Origin: Cafeteria roenbergensis
Taxonomy: Eukaryota; Sar; Bigyra; Bicosoecida; Cafeteriaceae
Length of the DNA stretch: 64,000 nucleotides
NCBI GenBank assembly: GCA_008330645.1
Contig: VLTN01000028.1
Coordinates: forward strand, 62,001-126,000
Reading direction: 5' to 3'
A program made the position numbers and the translations under genes. Shown in pieces: positions 19,641 to 30,100 of this stretch. How positions within the stretch are numbered: the stretch's first letter is position 1; the number at the start of each line of letters is the position of its first letter. The notes below the pieces were generated by a model that saw only the letters and a list, made by a program, of their open reading frames with translations, was not told where the DNA came from and ran no database searches.

Positions 19641-21540
19641 TCACCACGACACTCGGGAAGCCACAATCCCCAGCATGGCGCCCACACAGACCCAGCCGAG
19701 CGTTCTCCGGCGCTCCACGTCGGCCTCGTCCGAGCCCACGGTGGAGGCCTCTGGCGCTGCCCCGGCCCCGCGCTGGCCCGCCGGCGCCGCGGCCTCCTCG
19801 TCGCTGTCGCTGGCCCCGTCCCTGCGTCGCAGGTAGGACCACATACAGCGCAGCCCGTCAGGCGTCCACTCGTCGGCGGGGTCAGCGGCCGCCTCCTCCA
19901 CCTCCGCCGCGGTCAGCCAGAACGCCGCCGCCACCTCGCTCGCCTGCAGCCGCAGGGTCGGCCCCGCGAGGGCCCCCCAGCTGACCGCTCGCTGCTCGGG
20001 AGACATTCCCGCGGGGGGCACGGGCAGCGCCGCCTTGTCCTGCGCTTCCTCGGCGGCCTCGGCCTGGCCGGCGTCAAACTCTGCCACGGCCGCCCACACC
20101 CTGGCCCGCTCTGACTCCATTCGCTTGAAGAAGAGGACGCGAGGCGCAACGCCCGGCCGGCCGGCCCCCGGCCCCAGCCCCACCTCCTCCGCCAGTTCGC
20201 GGGCCGCCGCCTCAGACTCCCTCCCCCCCTCATCCGCCCCCACCACGCCGCCGCTGTTCGTGTCCATAAACCCCGGGCAGTAGTCCTTCCAAGCCGTGCG
20301 CCTGTGGACCAGGAACCGGTCTTCGGTGCCAGCCCTGCCGACCGGCCCCGCGCCGACCGGCCCAGCCGTCGTGGCCGCCGTCGCCCGCCGCACGAACACA
20401 TACGTGGCCCGGTGCCAGAGCCGACCCCGCCGCATCTCCGACCGCCGCACGCTGCCGCAGTCCGCGTTGGACCCGTCCACCAGCAGCACGGCCTCCGCCG
20501 CAGACTTGGCGCGGGCGCTTGCCACATCAACCCCGTCCTCCGCCGCGGCAGAGCCCGCAGCTGAACCGGCGCCCCCTGGCGAGACTGCGGCCGAACCGGC
20601 AGGGCTCGGCAGAGCTGACCGCGGACTGCCCCCAGCAGCCGCGCCGGCACCAGCCCCAGCCCGCAGCGACGCGTCCAGCGTCTCCCGCGGCGGCGGCACC
20701 CCCACCACGCGCAGCCACGGGCCCACGGCGGCGGCCGGCCACAGCGCCGCCCGCCCCCTGGCAGCTCTGTCGGCAGCCAGCTCCACGCCGGCGCGGGCAA
20801 GGGCGTCGACCGAGCCGAAGTTGCTCAGCGCCACCTGGCACCGCGACAGCACGTCGGGCAGCGGCGGCTGCGCCGCGATCCGCCGCCGTGCCTCCTCCGC
20901 TGACATGCCGCGCCCCCGCGCCAGGCGCCGGACGCGCAGCTCCACAGGCGCCCACACGGCCCACACCTCGTCGAACAGCGCTGGCTCCGCCCTGTCCCAC
21001 CCGGCGGCCACGAGCACCGCCGCCTCGACGAAGACCAGCCGGCGCTTGCCCTCGCGAACCGCGCGCGCCCGAAGCGAGCGCAGAAGCTGCCGCAGCTGGC
21101 CAGCAATGGCGGGCCACGCAATGCCGTTGAGCTTGTTGACCGCACTCGCATCCTTGAACACGATCGCCCCGAGTGCCCCGCGGTCCACCTTGCCTGTCGC
21201 AGCGTTGATGATGCCCACGCCAAACGCCGCCTTGAGCTGCTCAAACGCGTCCGACCCTGGCTCCATCCTGCGCCAGCCATGCCAGGCGAGGGCAGGCGAT
21301 GCAAGCGCGCACCAGCGTGGCTTGCTTGCTCGTTGTTGCCATGGTGTGGGGGGCGGGCGGGCGCGCGGGAGCGCGTCGTCGCGCGGCAAGATGCCCTTTG
21401 GGCTCTCACAGCAAATGCCACACCTTGTCGCAGTCGATCACGGTCTCGCCCGAGGCCCGCAGAGCTTCGCAGAGCGCCGACTTCCCGGAGCCGATGCCAC
21501 CAGTCACGCCCACCACGACGAGCGCGTCGCTTGGGTCCAT
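19641..21540 (-). CDS. coaE: Dephospho-CoA kinase fused to a Nudix domain
   Basis: Two exons: 21540-21410 and 21267-19641, with a 142-bp intron (donor GTGAGA, acceptor GGCGCAG), 585 residues. Exon 1 has the P-loop GVTGGIGSGKS and TVIDCDKVWHLL; splicing joins it to MEPGSDAFEQL with the same spacing as bacterial CoaE (DAD-7-EPG), which supports the junction. Then come GALGAIVFKD and FVEAAVLVAAGW, typical of the kinase that makes CoA from dephospho-CoA and ATP. The C-terminal half has a Nudix box at about 378-405 (GGVVGADEGG then RELAEEVGLG), keeping G-x5-E and RE-x2-EE-x-G. Nudix enzymes cut nucleoside-diphosphate links, and some act on CoA, so the fusion may couple making and trimming of CoA. 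An upstream in-frame ATG at 21627 would add 29 residues. Confidence 0.9.
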
Positions 21541-21856
21541 GGCGGCCCTTGCGTCGCCGCGAGGTGCATCCAAAAGGTACGACTGCGGCGGCGGCGCTCT
21601 GCCAACCACGACGCTGACCTCTAGCATGAGCCGCCCGCTGCCGTGGCGGCAGCGCCGGGGCTGCTGTCGGCGGCGCCACGCGCAACAGAAAGGCCTGGTT
21701 TGTTCTGCAGCCGCACGCGTTGGCAAACGCACCCACGCTCACTTCCAATCATGGGACGCGAGCGCGTGCAGCGTTTCGGCCGGCGCCCGCGACGCCCGGC
21801 CCAAGCACACACGCACACACACTGCCAATGGACTGGGCTTCGTCCGCTGCACCGCC
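21541..21856. other. Intergenic, kinase-Nudix start to CHMP7 stop
   Basis: A 316-bp gap between two minus-strand genes. It must hold the promoter of the kinase-Nudix gene and the 3' end of CHMP7. A short run of CACACACGCACACACAC lies near 21806-21820; nothing else stands out. Confidence 0.4.
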
Positions 21857-23731
21857 CTACGCAAGGGCTGGGCCCTCCGCGGCCCCCCCGCGAGCGCCGG
21901 CGGGTCCCGTCGGGGCAGAGAGGAGCGCCCGGGGCACCGACTCAGCGGCCGGTACAGGCGGCAGCTCAATCGCCCAGGCAGCCTCCGCGTCTGCGCCGGG
22001 GCCCGCCACAACCGCTCCGGCTGCTGCGGGTGCTCGCCCAGCGCCCGCTTTCTCGCCTGCCGCCCCAACTGCGCCCGCAGCCGCAGCGCCGGGAATGCCT
22101 AGCGCCCCGGCGTCGACAGCGCCCGCTTCCTCCATGGCGGCGAGCTCGCGCTCCACGTCCTCGTCCGTAGCCCCCGAATCCACCGCCCCGGCCATCTCGG
22201 CCGCAAACGCGTCGGCCACTTCCGACGCGTCGTCCAGCGCGTCTCTCAACGAGTCGCTCGACAGGGCAATCTCCTCGGCGGACAGCCCGGTGGCGACCGC
22301 CCGCGAAACCGCAGCCGCCCCCCTGGACAGAGTGGCGGTCATCGCCGACGTTTCCACGACCCCCCAGCACGCGGACCCCACCTGCAGCTGCCGCATCGCC
22401 ATGGCGTCCAGCATCGTCGCGCGCCGGGCAGCCCTCTGCAGCCGCAGCTTCGTCGTGCGCGGCAGACTGGCCAGCCCGCTCCTGCCGCCTGCCTTGCGCA
22501 GCAGCTCTGCCCGCACAGCCCGCTTCGTCGAAACCACCTCCTGCTCCAGCGCAGCTGACGCTGCCAGGTGCGCCGCAGCCAGCGCCGTCAGCCCGTCAGC
22601 GCCCCGCAGCCCCGCCCAAGCCGGGTCCGGCACCACCAGGCACGACGCCGCGCCGCGTGCCCCCGCCTCCCGTGCCACGGCTGGAGCGTTCGCTGCAGTT
22701 GAAGTTGCAGTTGCAGTTGCAGTTGCATCGCGCGCGTGGTCGAAGTCGACAGTGGTGGGTTTTGCGAGCCGCGCCCTACCCTCCGTGACCGCCACCAGGA
22801 CTGCCGCGACGTCGCAGGCTGCCAGAGGGTCGGCGCTGGCTTCGAGCACCCTGCCCCCCACAGCGACGGCGCCCTCCCCGGCAGCCGCGCGGAGCCACCC
22901 GCGGGCCACGGCAGCAAGGTCAGCGGGCTCGGCGGGGCTGGGGTCCGCGGCCTCGCCAGAACCAGCAGCGCCGGCGGGAGCCGCCGCCTCGGGCGCCGCG
23001 GCGGCTGCCGGAGCGGCGGCTGCGTGGCCGGCGGGTTCATCGGCGGCGGGGGCTGCGCGGGCGGCGGTCTCGAGCCGAGCCAGTCCGTGCGCCGCCAGGG
23101 GGGCGACGGGCGCGGTGTGCATGCGAACAAGCAGAGCCGCTGGAGGGGTCGCGGCCCCGACGCCAGCCAGCAGACGCCCGGCGCGGGCTGCGGCCGACGG
23201 CACGTGTACGACTGAGAGGGACGCCTCCTCGGCGCTCAGCGGGCCGGAGGCCGACGGGGGGGCCGGGAACAGCCACCCCATCACCGCCTGGACGGTGCTG
23301 GCGACGGGCGGCTCTGCCAGCCCGGCCGCCTCCGCGGCCTTGCCGAAGGCTTCGGCCTGGCCCGCCGCCTCGGCGACCGCGGGCGGGGCTGCCGCAGCCG
23401 GCGTGCGCGAGGCCGCGGCAGCAAGGCTCTGGTCTGCGCGCCGCGCCAGAGAAACGCCCGACACGAACTCTGAACCCTGCCCCACGAGGGCGGCAAGCAG
23501 CGCGCGCGGGCTCTGCGGCCGCAGCGGCGTCAGGCCAGAGCGCTCAAAGGCACCCAGAATTGTGCCAGCCCTGGCGCAGCACGCGCCTGCCAGCGACATG
23601 GTCTCCAGGGCGACTGCCCGCAACAGCGCCACGGCCTCGGGCGGCACATCGCTGCCGCTCTGGTGCGACCGGCACAGCAGCGCGGTGGCACGGCCCCCAG
23701 CGGACAAGTCTGCGCGGATGGCCTCCGCCAT
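21857..23731 (-). CDS. CHMP7: CHMP7-like ESCRT-III protein
   Basis: A 624-residue single-exon protein. The second half (about 400-580) is a Snf7-type helical domain: ALEQEVVSTKRAVRAELLRK, then TKLRLQRAARRATMLDAM, then a region with ALDDASEVADAF and an acidic helix DVERELAAMEEA. The N-terminal half is Ala-rich but has winged-helix-like blocks (LLAALVGQGSEF, TVQAVMGWLF), as expected for CHMP7, which recruits ESCRT-III to the nuclear envelope. It is longer than human CHMP7 (453) through Ala/Pro-rich linkers. A hexanucleotide run (AGTTGC, about 22698-22728) encodes alternating Ala and Thr in a linker. The ATG at 23731 starts the frame. The C-terminus ends in a Pro/Ala tail with no clear MIM motif. 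Confidence 0.8.
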   Translation of the reverse strand: MAEAIRADLSAGGRATALLCRSHQSGSDVPPEAVALLRAVALETMSLAGACCARAGTILGAFERSGLTPLRPQSPRALLAALVGQGSEFVSGVSLARRADQSLAAAASRTPAAAAPPAVAEAAGQAEAFGKAAEAAGLAEPPVASTVQAVMGWLFPAPPSASGPLSAEEASLSVVHVPSAAARAGRLLAGVGAATPPAALLVRMHTAPVAPLAAHGLARLETAARAAPAADEPAGHAAAAPAAAAAPEAAAPAGAAGSGEAADPSPAEPADLAAVARGWLRAAAGEGAVAVGGRVLEASADPLAACDVAAVLVAVTEGRARLAKPTTVDFDHARDATATATATSTAANAPAVAREAGARGAASCLVVPDPAWAGLRGADGLTALAAAHLAASAALEQEVVSTKRAVRAELLRKAGGRSGLASLPRTTKLRLQRAARRATMLDAMAMRQLQVGSACWGVVETSAMTATLSRGAAAVSRAVATGLSAEEIALSSDSLRDALDDASEVADAFAAEMAGAVDSGATDEDVERELAAMEEAGAVDAGALGIPGAAAAGAVGAAGEKAGAGRAPAAAGAVVAGPGADAEAAWAIELPPVPAAESVPRALLSAPTGPAGARGGAAEGPALA

Positions 23732-24103
23732 TGGGACGACGCCAGCTCCTGCCGGCAGGCCCTCCGCACGGCCGAGCCTTGGTCCCCGTGTGGTGGGCTA
23801 GGTGAGGGTGGCAGCGCGTTTTCCGCCCGCTCCCGCTCGATGTTGTCCCGCTGCAAGCATTGCAGCGAGTGCTGCGCCCCACACGCCGGTCAGAGCCCTT
23901 GCAAGCGGGATCCGACTTTGCCCGGGAGTGGGGTCTGGCTCCAGCGCGCACCGTGCGCCTGGCGTTCTCGGGCCTGCCGGCCGCCCGGCACCGTGGCCGG
24001 CGCAATTGCAGAACACTGACGTTCCGTCATTCGGCGCTGGCTCTGCTCCATCTGCGCCCTCTGCCGGCGCGCTGCCGACACACCAGCGCACGTTTCGTGA
24101 GAG
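23732..24103. promoter_or_regulatory. Divergent intergenic region, CHMP7 / methyltransferase
   Basis: The 372 bp lie between two start codons on opposite strands. It is somewhat less GC-rich than the genes. No defined element is recognisable. Confidence 0.45.
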
Positions 24104-24796
24104 ATGGCGGATTCCGGAGACGAGACGAGCCGCTGGGAGGGCATGTGGTCCCGCGGGCTGGCTCCCGGCGACCGCTTCGACTGCAAGGGCAGCTCCCCTG
24201 CCCTCAAGTGGGCCATCGAGCGGGGCCTGTGCGCGCCCGCCGACGGCGCCAAGGGACCGGCCGTGGTGCCGGGGTGCGGCCGCGGCTACGACGTGGAGAC
24301 CCTCTCCCGCGTGGACGGCGTCGGCCGCGCCGTCGGCGTGGAGCTCAGCACGACCGCCACGTCATCAGCCAACGAGTACCTGGCGTCTCAATCTGTGGAC
24401 CCCAGCGCTGGCTCTGTGGTGACGGGCAACCTGTTCACCGCGGATCCCGCCTCGCTGGGCGGCCCCTTTTCTCTCGCGTACGACTACACGTGCTTCTGCG
24501 CCATCCCCCCCGCCCGGCGCGACGACTGGGCCGCCGGGTACGCGCGCCTGCTGCGACCCGGGGGCCGGTTGGTGTGCCTGCAGTTTCCGCTCGACACCGA
24601 AGGCCGCTCCGACAGCGACCTCGCCGCGGCCTCTGGCCCGCCCTACCCGGTGTCGGACTCGCAATACGACGCCGCGCTGCTCGCAGCTGGCTTTCGCAAG
24701 GTCAGCCGCCATGTCGTGCCCGAGGAGCTCAGCCACCCCGGCCGGGGCGGCCGGGAGGCCCTCGCCGTGTACGAGCGTGAGCCGGACTCTGCGTGA
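24104..24796 (+). CDS. TPMT/HOL-family SAM-dependent methyltransferase
   Basis: A 230-residue single-domain methyltransferase. It has WEGMWSRGLAPGDRFD at the N-terminus, the SAM-binding motif VPGCGRGYDV at about 54-63, an acidic residue after the second strand (GVELS), and AYDYTCFCAIPP, the signature of the thiopurine/halide methyltransferase family. RPGGRLVCLQFP is the usual post-motif strand. In plants, fungi and algae such enzymes transfer methyl to thiols, thiocyanate or halides, giving volatile products such as methyl halides. The substrate cannot be told from sequence. No targeting peptide is apparent, so it is probably cytosolic. The ATG at 24104 is close to the start expected for the family. 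Confidence 0.88.
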   Translation: MADSGDETSRWEGMWSRGLAPGDRFDCKGSSPALKWAIERGLCAPADGAKGPAVVPGCGRGYDVETLSRVDGVGRAVGVELSTTATSSANEYLASQSVDPSAGSVVTGNLFTADPASLGGPFSLAYDYTCFCAIPPARRDDWAAGYARLLRPGGRLVCLQFPLDTEGRSDSDLAAASGPPYPVSDSQYDAALLAAGFRKVSRHVVPEELSHPGRGGREALAVYEREPDSA

Positions 24797-25029
24797 TTGC
24801 GTGTGACCCTTGCCGTGACTAGCGCCAGACAACCGTACTCCCGCCACCCCCCTGGGGCGTTGGCCGCCCGCACTAAACCAACTCGCAACGCACCCGATTC
24901 AACGCTGCGCCGAGTCTCAAGCAGCCAGACAAGCAAACCCGCCCCTCGCCCACCACCGCCCTCACAGCCACCAAAGCCAGTTGCGCTCCTGGCCCGCAAG
25001 GCCGCGCTTTGCCTTGTCATTCGCTGCGC

Positions 25030-25092
25030 CGCCGCCACACGCCGCCACCCGCCACCACCCGCCGCCACCCGCCACCACCCGCCGCCCGCTGG
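25030..25092. repeat. CCGCCACCACC-type short repeat
   Basis: A low-complexity run of CGCCACC and CCGCCGCCACC with a period near 21 bp, in the 413-bp gap 24797-25209 between convergent genes. The remainder of the gap shows no gene. Confidence 0.8.
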
Positions 25093-25209
25093 CCGGCCAG
25101 CCGCCAATCCTTTGCCAAAGGGGACGGCTGGGCCCGCCGGCCGCCGGCAGCGGCGTGCACAGCCGCCTCGCGGCCGGGCGCCGCCGCGCCTGCACAGGTG
25201 CCCGCCCTA

Positions 25210-26865
25210 TCACCCGCTAGGCTGCGGCGAGGGCTTGGCCACCTGCGGCAGCGTGGAGGCCGCGTCCGCGGCCGTCACCACGGCGGCCGTGACCGCCGAC
25301 GCCACCGTCCTGTCATGCAAGCTCTGCTCCGTCGCGGCCAGCGCTCTGGCCAGCGCATCGGCGTTGTCGGCCAGCACCTTGGCCTTGAGCGGCAGCACCG
25401 CGCGGCAGAAGCCGCCCAGCCGCTCCAGCACCTCCTCGATGCCGTCGTGCTTGTACGCGGCCTGGCCGATCGCGGCGTCCTCCGGCAGGTCCATGGCCAT
25501 TCTGGGGCCGTCGAACAGCACGGACAGCGGCTCCGCGGGGCAGAACGGGCACTCCAGCCACCCGAGCGCCTCCCCGCTGCTGGGGCCCACCACGGTCATG
25601 TTGAAGGGCTTGCCGGGCGCCTCCGCGCAGGTCGTCGCCACGGCGCAGAGCCGCGGGAAGTGGTAAAGCAACGCGTCTGCGGCAGCCGCGTCGCTCGCCG
25701 CGCCGGGCAGGGTGAGCGACGTGAGCGACGCGGTGGCCCACGCAAAGGCCTGCTGCCACGTGGCAAACGGCGTGGCCAGCGCCACGGCAGCGTCGTCCGC
25801 GAGCGTCTCGGGGGCGAGCAGCATCCCCCGCTCCAGCGCCGCCTCGAGGCTCACCCGCGGCGGGGCGGCCTCGGCAGCGTGGCGGAGGAGGGTTCGGGCC
25901 CGCCGCACGGCTCTGCTCTCCTGGCCGGCGACGTCGCCGCCGGCGGCCGCCACTGGATCCGACGGGTTGGGGTCTCGCCAGTAGCCCCTGCTGTCCACGG
26001 GCAGCCGCTGTGGCTCCAGCGCCATCTGGGCTCGCCGAAGGGCCCGCTGTGCCCTGGCCGCCGTGAGCTGGTTCACCAGCTGCTGCTGCGCCCACGCCGC
26101 GAACTGGGGCTGGCCCGCCACCGGCGGCCGGGGGAGGGCGTCGTACGGCACGGTGACGCCCGGTGGCCCGCCGGGGGGCGGGGCGCGGCTGTGGAAGGGG
26201 CTGCCCCCGAAGACGTGCTCGGTAACGGCGGCGGCGGCCGTGAACGCGGCGCTCTGCAGCAGTTCGGCGTTGGCGCAGGCGGCGCGCGCGTGGGCCATGG
26301 AGTTGGGGTGCGAGCGGGCCTGCCGCACCGCGCGCTCAAGAGAGTGCTCGATGGAGCCCAGGCGGTGCAGCAGCTCCTCCAGCTCCGCGGCGCGCGGGTC
26401 GGAGTGCCCGGTGAGCGGCGGGGCGGCCTGCTCCTCGCCGTCGGCCGGCACGCCGGTTGTGGCCGCCGCGTCGCCGTCCTCGGAGGCGGGCTCCTCGGGC
26501 TCCTTGGGGCACGCTGATGCCGCCTTGCTGAACTCGAGGGTGCCCCACGCCGCGCTGAGCTGCTTCACGCACACGCTCAGCATGGCTTCGTCGTCCTTGG
26601 CCACGCAGCAGCCCGACGGCAGCGCGACATCGGGCGGCACGGGAAGCAGCGCCACTGCTGGCTTGCCGCCGTGCGCCCACACGCACTTGGCGTCCTTTTC
26701 GCCCCCCGAACTGGCGGAAACGCAGCTGCTGCAATCGCCGCCCAGTGGCCCGTCGAGGTCAGAGCACCGGGGACGGTAGCTGGACGACGCGCCGAGCGTC
26801 GAGACCAGCAGCGGCAGCAGCAGCACCGCGGCGGGCAGCGCGGCCCATGCGGCCGGAGCGCGCAT
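25210..26865 (-). CDS. Secreted or luminal Cys-rich protein, family unknown
   Basis: A 551-residue single-exon protein with a clear signal peptide (WAALPAAVLLLPLLVSTLGA). Soon after comes a Cys-rich segment (CSDLDGPLGGDC, SCVSASSGG, KCVWAHGG, GCCVAKDD) resembling a PSI/plexin-type fold of extracellular proteins. The rest is helical and Ala-rich, with a later CPFC pair (LECPFCPAEPL). No transmembrane helix follows the signal peptide and there is no retention signal at the C-terminus. I do not recognise the full-length family. It is divergent from the formin gene, 321 bp apart. Confidence 0.7.
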   Translation of the reverse strand: MRAPAAWAALPAAVLLLPLLVSTLGASSSYRPRCSDLDGPLGGDCSSCVSASSGGEKDAKCVWAHGGKPAVALLPVPPDVALPSGCCVAKDDEAMLSVCVKQLSAAWGTLEFSKAASACPKEPEEPASEDGDAAATTGVPADGEEQAAPPLTGHSDPRAAELEELLHRLGSIEHSLERAVRQARSHPNSMAHARAACANAELLQSAAFTAAAAVTEHVFGGSPFHSRAPPPGGPPGVTVPYDALPRPPVAGQPQFAAWAQQQLVNQLTAARAQRALRRAQMALEPQRLPVDSRGYWRDPNPSDPVAAAGGDVAGQESRAVRRARTLLRHAAEAAPPRVSLEAALERGMLLAPETLADDAAVALATPFATWQQAFAWATASLTSLTLPGAASDAAAADALLYHFPRLCAVATTCAEAPGKPFNMTVVGPSSGEALGWLECPFCPAEPLSVLFDGPRMAMDLPEDAAIGQAAYKHDGIEEVLERLGGFCRAVLPLKAKVLADNADALARALAATEQSLHDRTVASAVTAAVVTAADAASTLPQVAKPSPQPSG

Positions 26866-27186
26866 GCCCGACGGCCTCGTGCCTCAATGCGGGGCGCGTG
26901 CGGCTGCGCGGCCAGCATATTTGCAGAGGCAGAAACATCGCCGGGCGTCGCTGCCAGAAAAGCAAGCGGCTCTGCAGTCCCCCCAGCCCTGTCTCTCGGC
27001 GCCGCTCCCAATCGCGGCCCGCTCGGCTCCCAAGACGGCACTCGAGTGTTCCGCGCCGGGCTGCCCCGTGTGCGCTCGCCGGGGCGCCCTTTGCCGCCAG
27101 CGCCGCGGTCGGTCGGCCTGTGGACGGCGCGGCAATCGCCGCGTGCAACTGGAGCGACAGGCCGGTCTGTTGGGACCGGAGCAGCG
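26866..27186. promoter_or_regulatory. Divergent intergenic region, secreted protein / formin
   Basis: The 321 bp lie between the start codons of the secreted protein and the formin. The formin frame stays open back through this gap and into the neighbouring gene, but the first in-frame ATG outside that gene, followed by a charged helix, is 27187. Confidence 0.45.
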
Positions 27187-30100
27187 ATGGCCGGCCGCGC
27201 ACAGCAGAAGGAGATGGAGGCGCTGCGGGGGGAGGCCCTCGAGTGCATCGCGGAGCTGCGCGCAGCGGCGGCCAGAGGCGACGGGGCTGACGGCAGCCCG
27301 GCGGCCGACGGGCCGCGAGCGCTGCGCCGCCTTGCCGCGGGGCCCGCGGCGGCGGCGTGCCGGCCCACCGCGCTGCGAGGCGCTGCGGCCGCAACCCAGG
27401 CCTTCAAGCTCGCCAAGCAGGCGGCGGGCGGGCGGCCAGGGCTGGACTGCCTCGGCGACGTGGTGCTTGCGGGATCGCTCGTGCTTGCCGTCGGGCACGA
27501 CCGCGCCGCCGTGGCCCTCGCCAAGGAGGGCGCCCGCTGCCTGGAGGCCGGCATGGAGCGCCTCCGCTCGGCCCCCCGGGGGCCCTCTCGCGGCCCCATC
27601 GCGGCGGCGGTCGCGTCTGGCGCGCTGGCCCTAGCAGACGTGGCCTCGGCCGCTGGCGCCCCCACGGTGGCCGCGGCCTGTCTGCGCCTCCGGGCCAGCG
27701 CAGCCTTGGCAGAGCCGTCCATCGGAGTCAGCGCCGACACAGCTCTGCGCCTCGCCGCAGCCCGCCAGCGCGAGGCAGACGGGGCACTGCCGGACGCGAC
27801 GCCGACCTCAAACGTGGCAGAGCCCTCGCCCCCAGCGCCGGCGAAACCGCACCCAGCGCCGCGGCTGCCGTTCGCCAGCCCAGCGGCGGCGCCCGACAGC
27901 CAACACTCCGCCTTCGCCGCGCCCCGGCGACGCCCCGCGCCCTCGGCGCTGCGGCTGGCGGAGCAGACCTCCTCGCGTCAGCGGCCTGCCGCGTCGGCAG
28001 CTGTCGCCCGGGCGACAGCTGCCGCTCCGCCCCCCGACTCTGGGCCCGGGGCGGCCGCCCACGCCCCGGCGGCAGCCAGCGTGACGGCAATGCTCGCCTC
28101 TGCCCGCCAGCAGGCCGGCGCCGCCCCCGCCGGGCCCGCCGCCTCTGCCCGCCCGCTGAGGGGCAAGGGCCCGCTGCCACCGGCTCTGCCGGACCCCTTC
28201 GCCCGCACGCCGTCGGGCTCTGCCGGGCGTCGCTCGGCCCTGCCAGCGTCCAGGGACGAACCGGCAGAGCGGGCTCTGCCGGGCCCCGGGCGCCCGACGT
28301 CCAAGCAGCCCGGGCAGCCTCGCCGCATGCCGTGGGTGCAGTCGCCTGTGCAGCGGGCGGAGCCGGGCTCGAGGGCGGGGCAGCGAGGCGGGACGTCGGC
28401 GGCGTCGTTGGTCGATCGTCCGGCGCGAGAGGCCGGTGTGGGCGGCGCCGCGACGGCGCCGCCGGGCAGGGCTTCGCTGCCGGTGGCGGGCTCGGTCTCG
28501 GAGACGAGCGGCGGCCGGGCAACCGCGTCGGAGGCTCAGTCTGAAGCCGCGCTACCGGCGCCGCGGCAGGCGGCTCTGCACGCGTGGCGCCCGACGGCGC
28601 CACGGGCGGCGCTCGCCTGGTCTCAGCTGCGGCGCGGCGCCGTGGCCGTGGCTGCCCGGGCGGCCCAGGGGGCGATGGGCTCTGCCGGCAGAGCCGGTTC
28701 GGCCGACGCAGTTGGCCAGGCCGAGGCAGTTGGCCAGGCCGAGGCAGCGGTGGTGCTGGCGGCTTGCCGCGTGGCCACAGCGTGGGCGGAGGGCGCGGCT
28801 GCGGAGACGGTGGCGGTGGCCGAAGCGGCGCTGGGCGGGGCTGAGGCTGCGGTTTCGCGGCTGGGGTCAGTCCCCGCCAGCCGGTCCTGCCAGGCGCCGC
28901 TCGAGGAGATGAGGGCCTGGGTCAAGGCCGCGAGGGCGACGGGGAATCATTCCACCGACGACGGAGTGTCATCGGTGAATCATTCCGCCGGCGGCGGAGT
29001 GCCTGCCGGTCCTGCGGGCGGTCTCGCGGCTCCCGCAGCAGCGCCTGTCCAGCCCGAGGCCGCCGCCGACCCCATGGCCAGCCACAGCCCGCCCGGCGAC
29101 GCCAACCCCTCCTCCCCGTTCGGTCTGGCAGAGCCCGACCAGCGGTCCCCGTGGGCAGAGCCGCAGGACAGCCTGGCCATTCGGAGGCCTGAGGCGTCCG
29201 GCGCTGAGACGGTGTCCGTTTCGCTGTCCTCCCCGCCCAGCTCCCCGCGGCAGAGCCCGCCGCGTCGCCGGGGAGCTGACGACGCCCGGGCGGTCGTGCA
29301 GAGCAACGCCGGCAGAGCCGATGGGGGCGCCATGGGCCGAACGGACACCTGGGCGTCGCTCGGCGACAGCTCTCCCGACGTCGTCGAGGTGTCCTTCGTC
29401 GATCGTCAGTCGCGACCCGCGTCGCCGGCAAGCGACTTTTCGGGTGACAGCTCCTCAACGGATAGCGAGGGGTCAGACGCCGGTCGCAGCCCCTTCGAGG
29501 GCCAGCTCTCCAGCCGCGCTGGGACCTTCGCAAGCGGTTTCGCCGCCGACGTCGGCCCGCAGTCCAGCGCAGAGCCGCATCGCAGCCAGCGCCCCGTGGT
29601 GCCTCCCCTGGCGCTCGGAAAGCTACCGCGCGCCCCGGCGCACGCGGGCAGAGCCGCGAACGAAGTGGCACGACTGCCGGCAGCGGCTTCTCCGTCGTCG
29701 TCAGCGCAGTCGTCCTCGGCGTCGTCCTCGGCGTCGTCGGCGTCGTCGTCGTCGTCATCGTCGGCGTTCTCCGCCGATCACGCCACAGGCTCGGCCGGCG
29801 AGGCGGCGTGGGAGTCGCACGTGCGCCGCGGCACGGGCCGCGGACTCGAGAGCCCTCCGTCGCCGCTGGGGCCCACCCCTCCCGCCGGCGACGGCCTGGT
29901 GGCCTTTCGCGGCGCAGCGGTTGCGCAAAGCGGAGCGGTTTCGCGGCCGGAGTCACTGGTCGACGAGGTGGCCCCGGGGTCGCCCGTCCCATCGGTGGCG
30001 TCCCTGGGAATAGGCGCGGACGCCCGGAGGCCCCGGCCGCTCCGACGCGGCCTGACGATGGAGCAACGCACTGCGGCCGCGGCACGGCTCGCCACGGTGG

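Noticed and set aside
18488-19984. A 498-codon plus-strand frame through the A34-like gene and the minisatellite
   Set aside because: It starts in an intron, is Pro/Arg/Ala-rich without domains, and runs over the opposite-strand kinase-Nudix gene.
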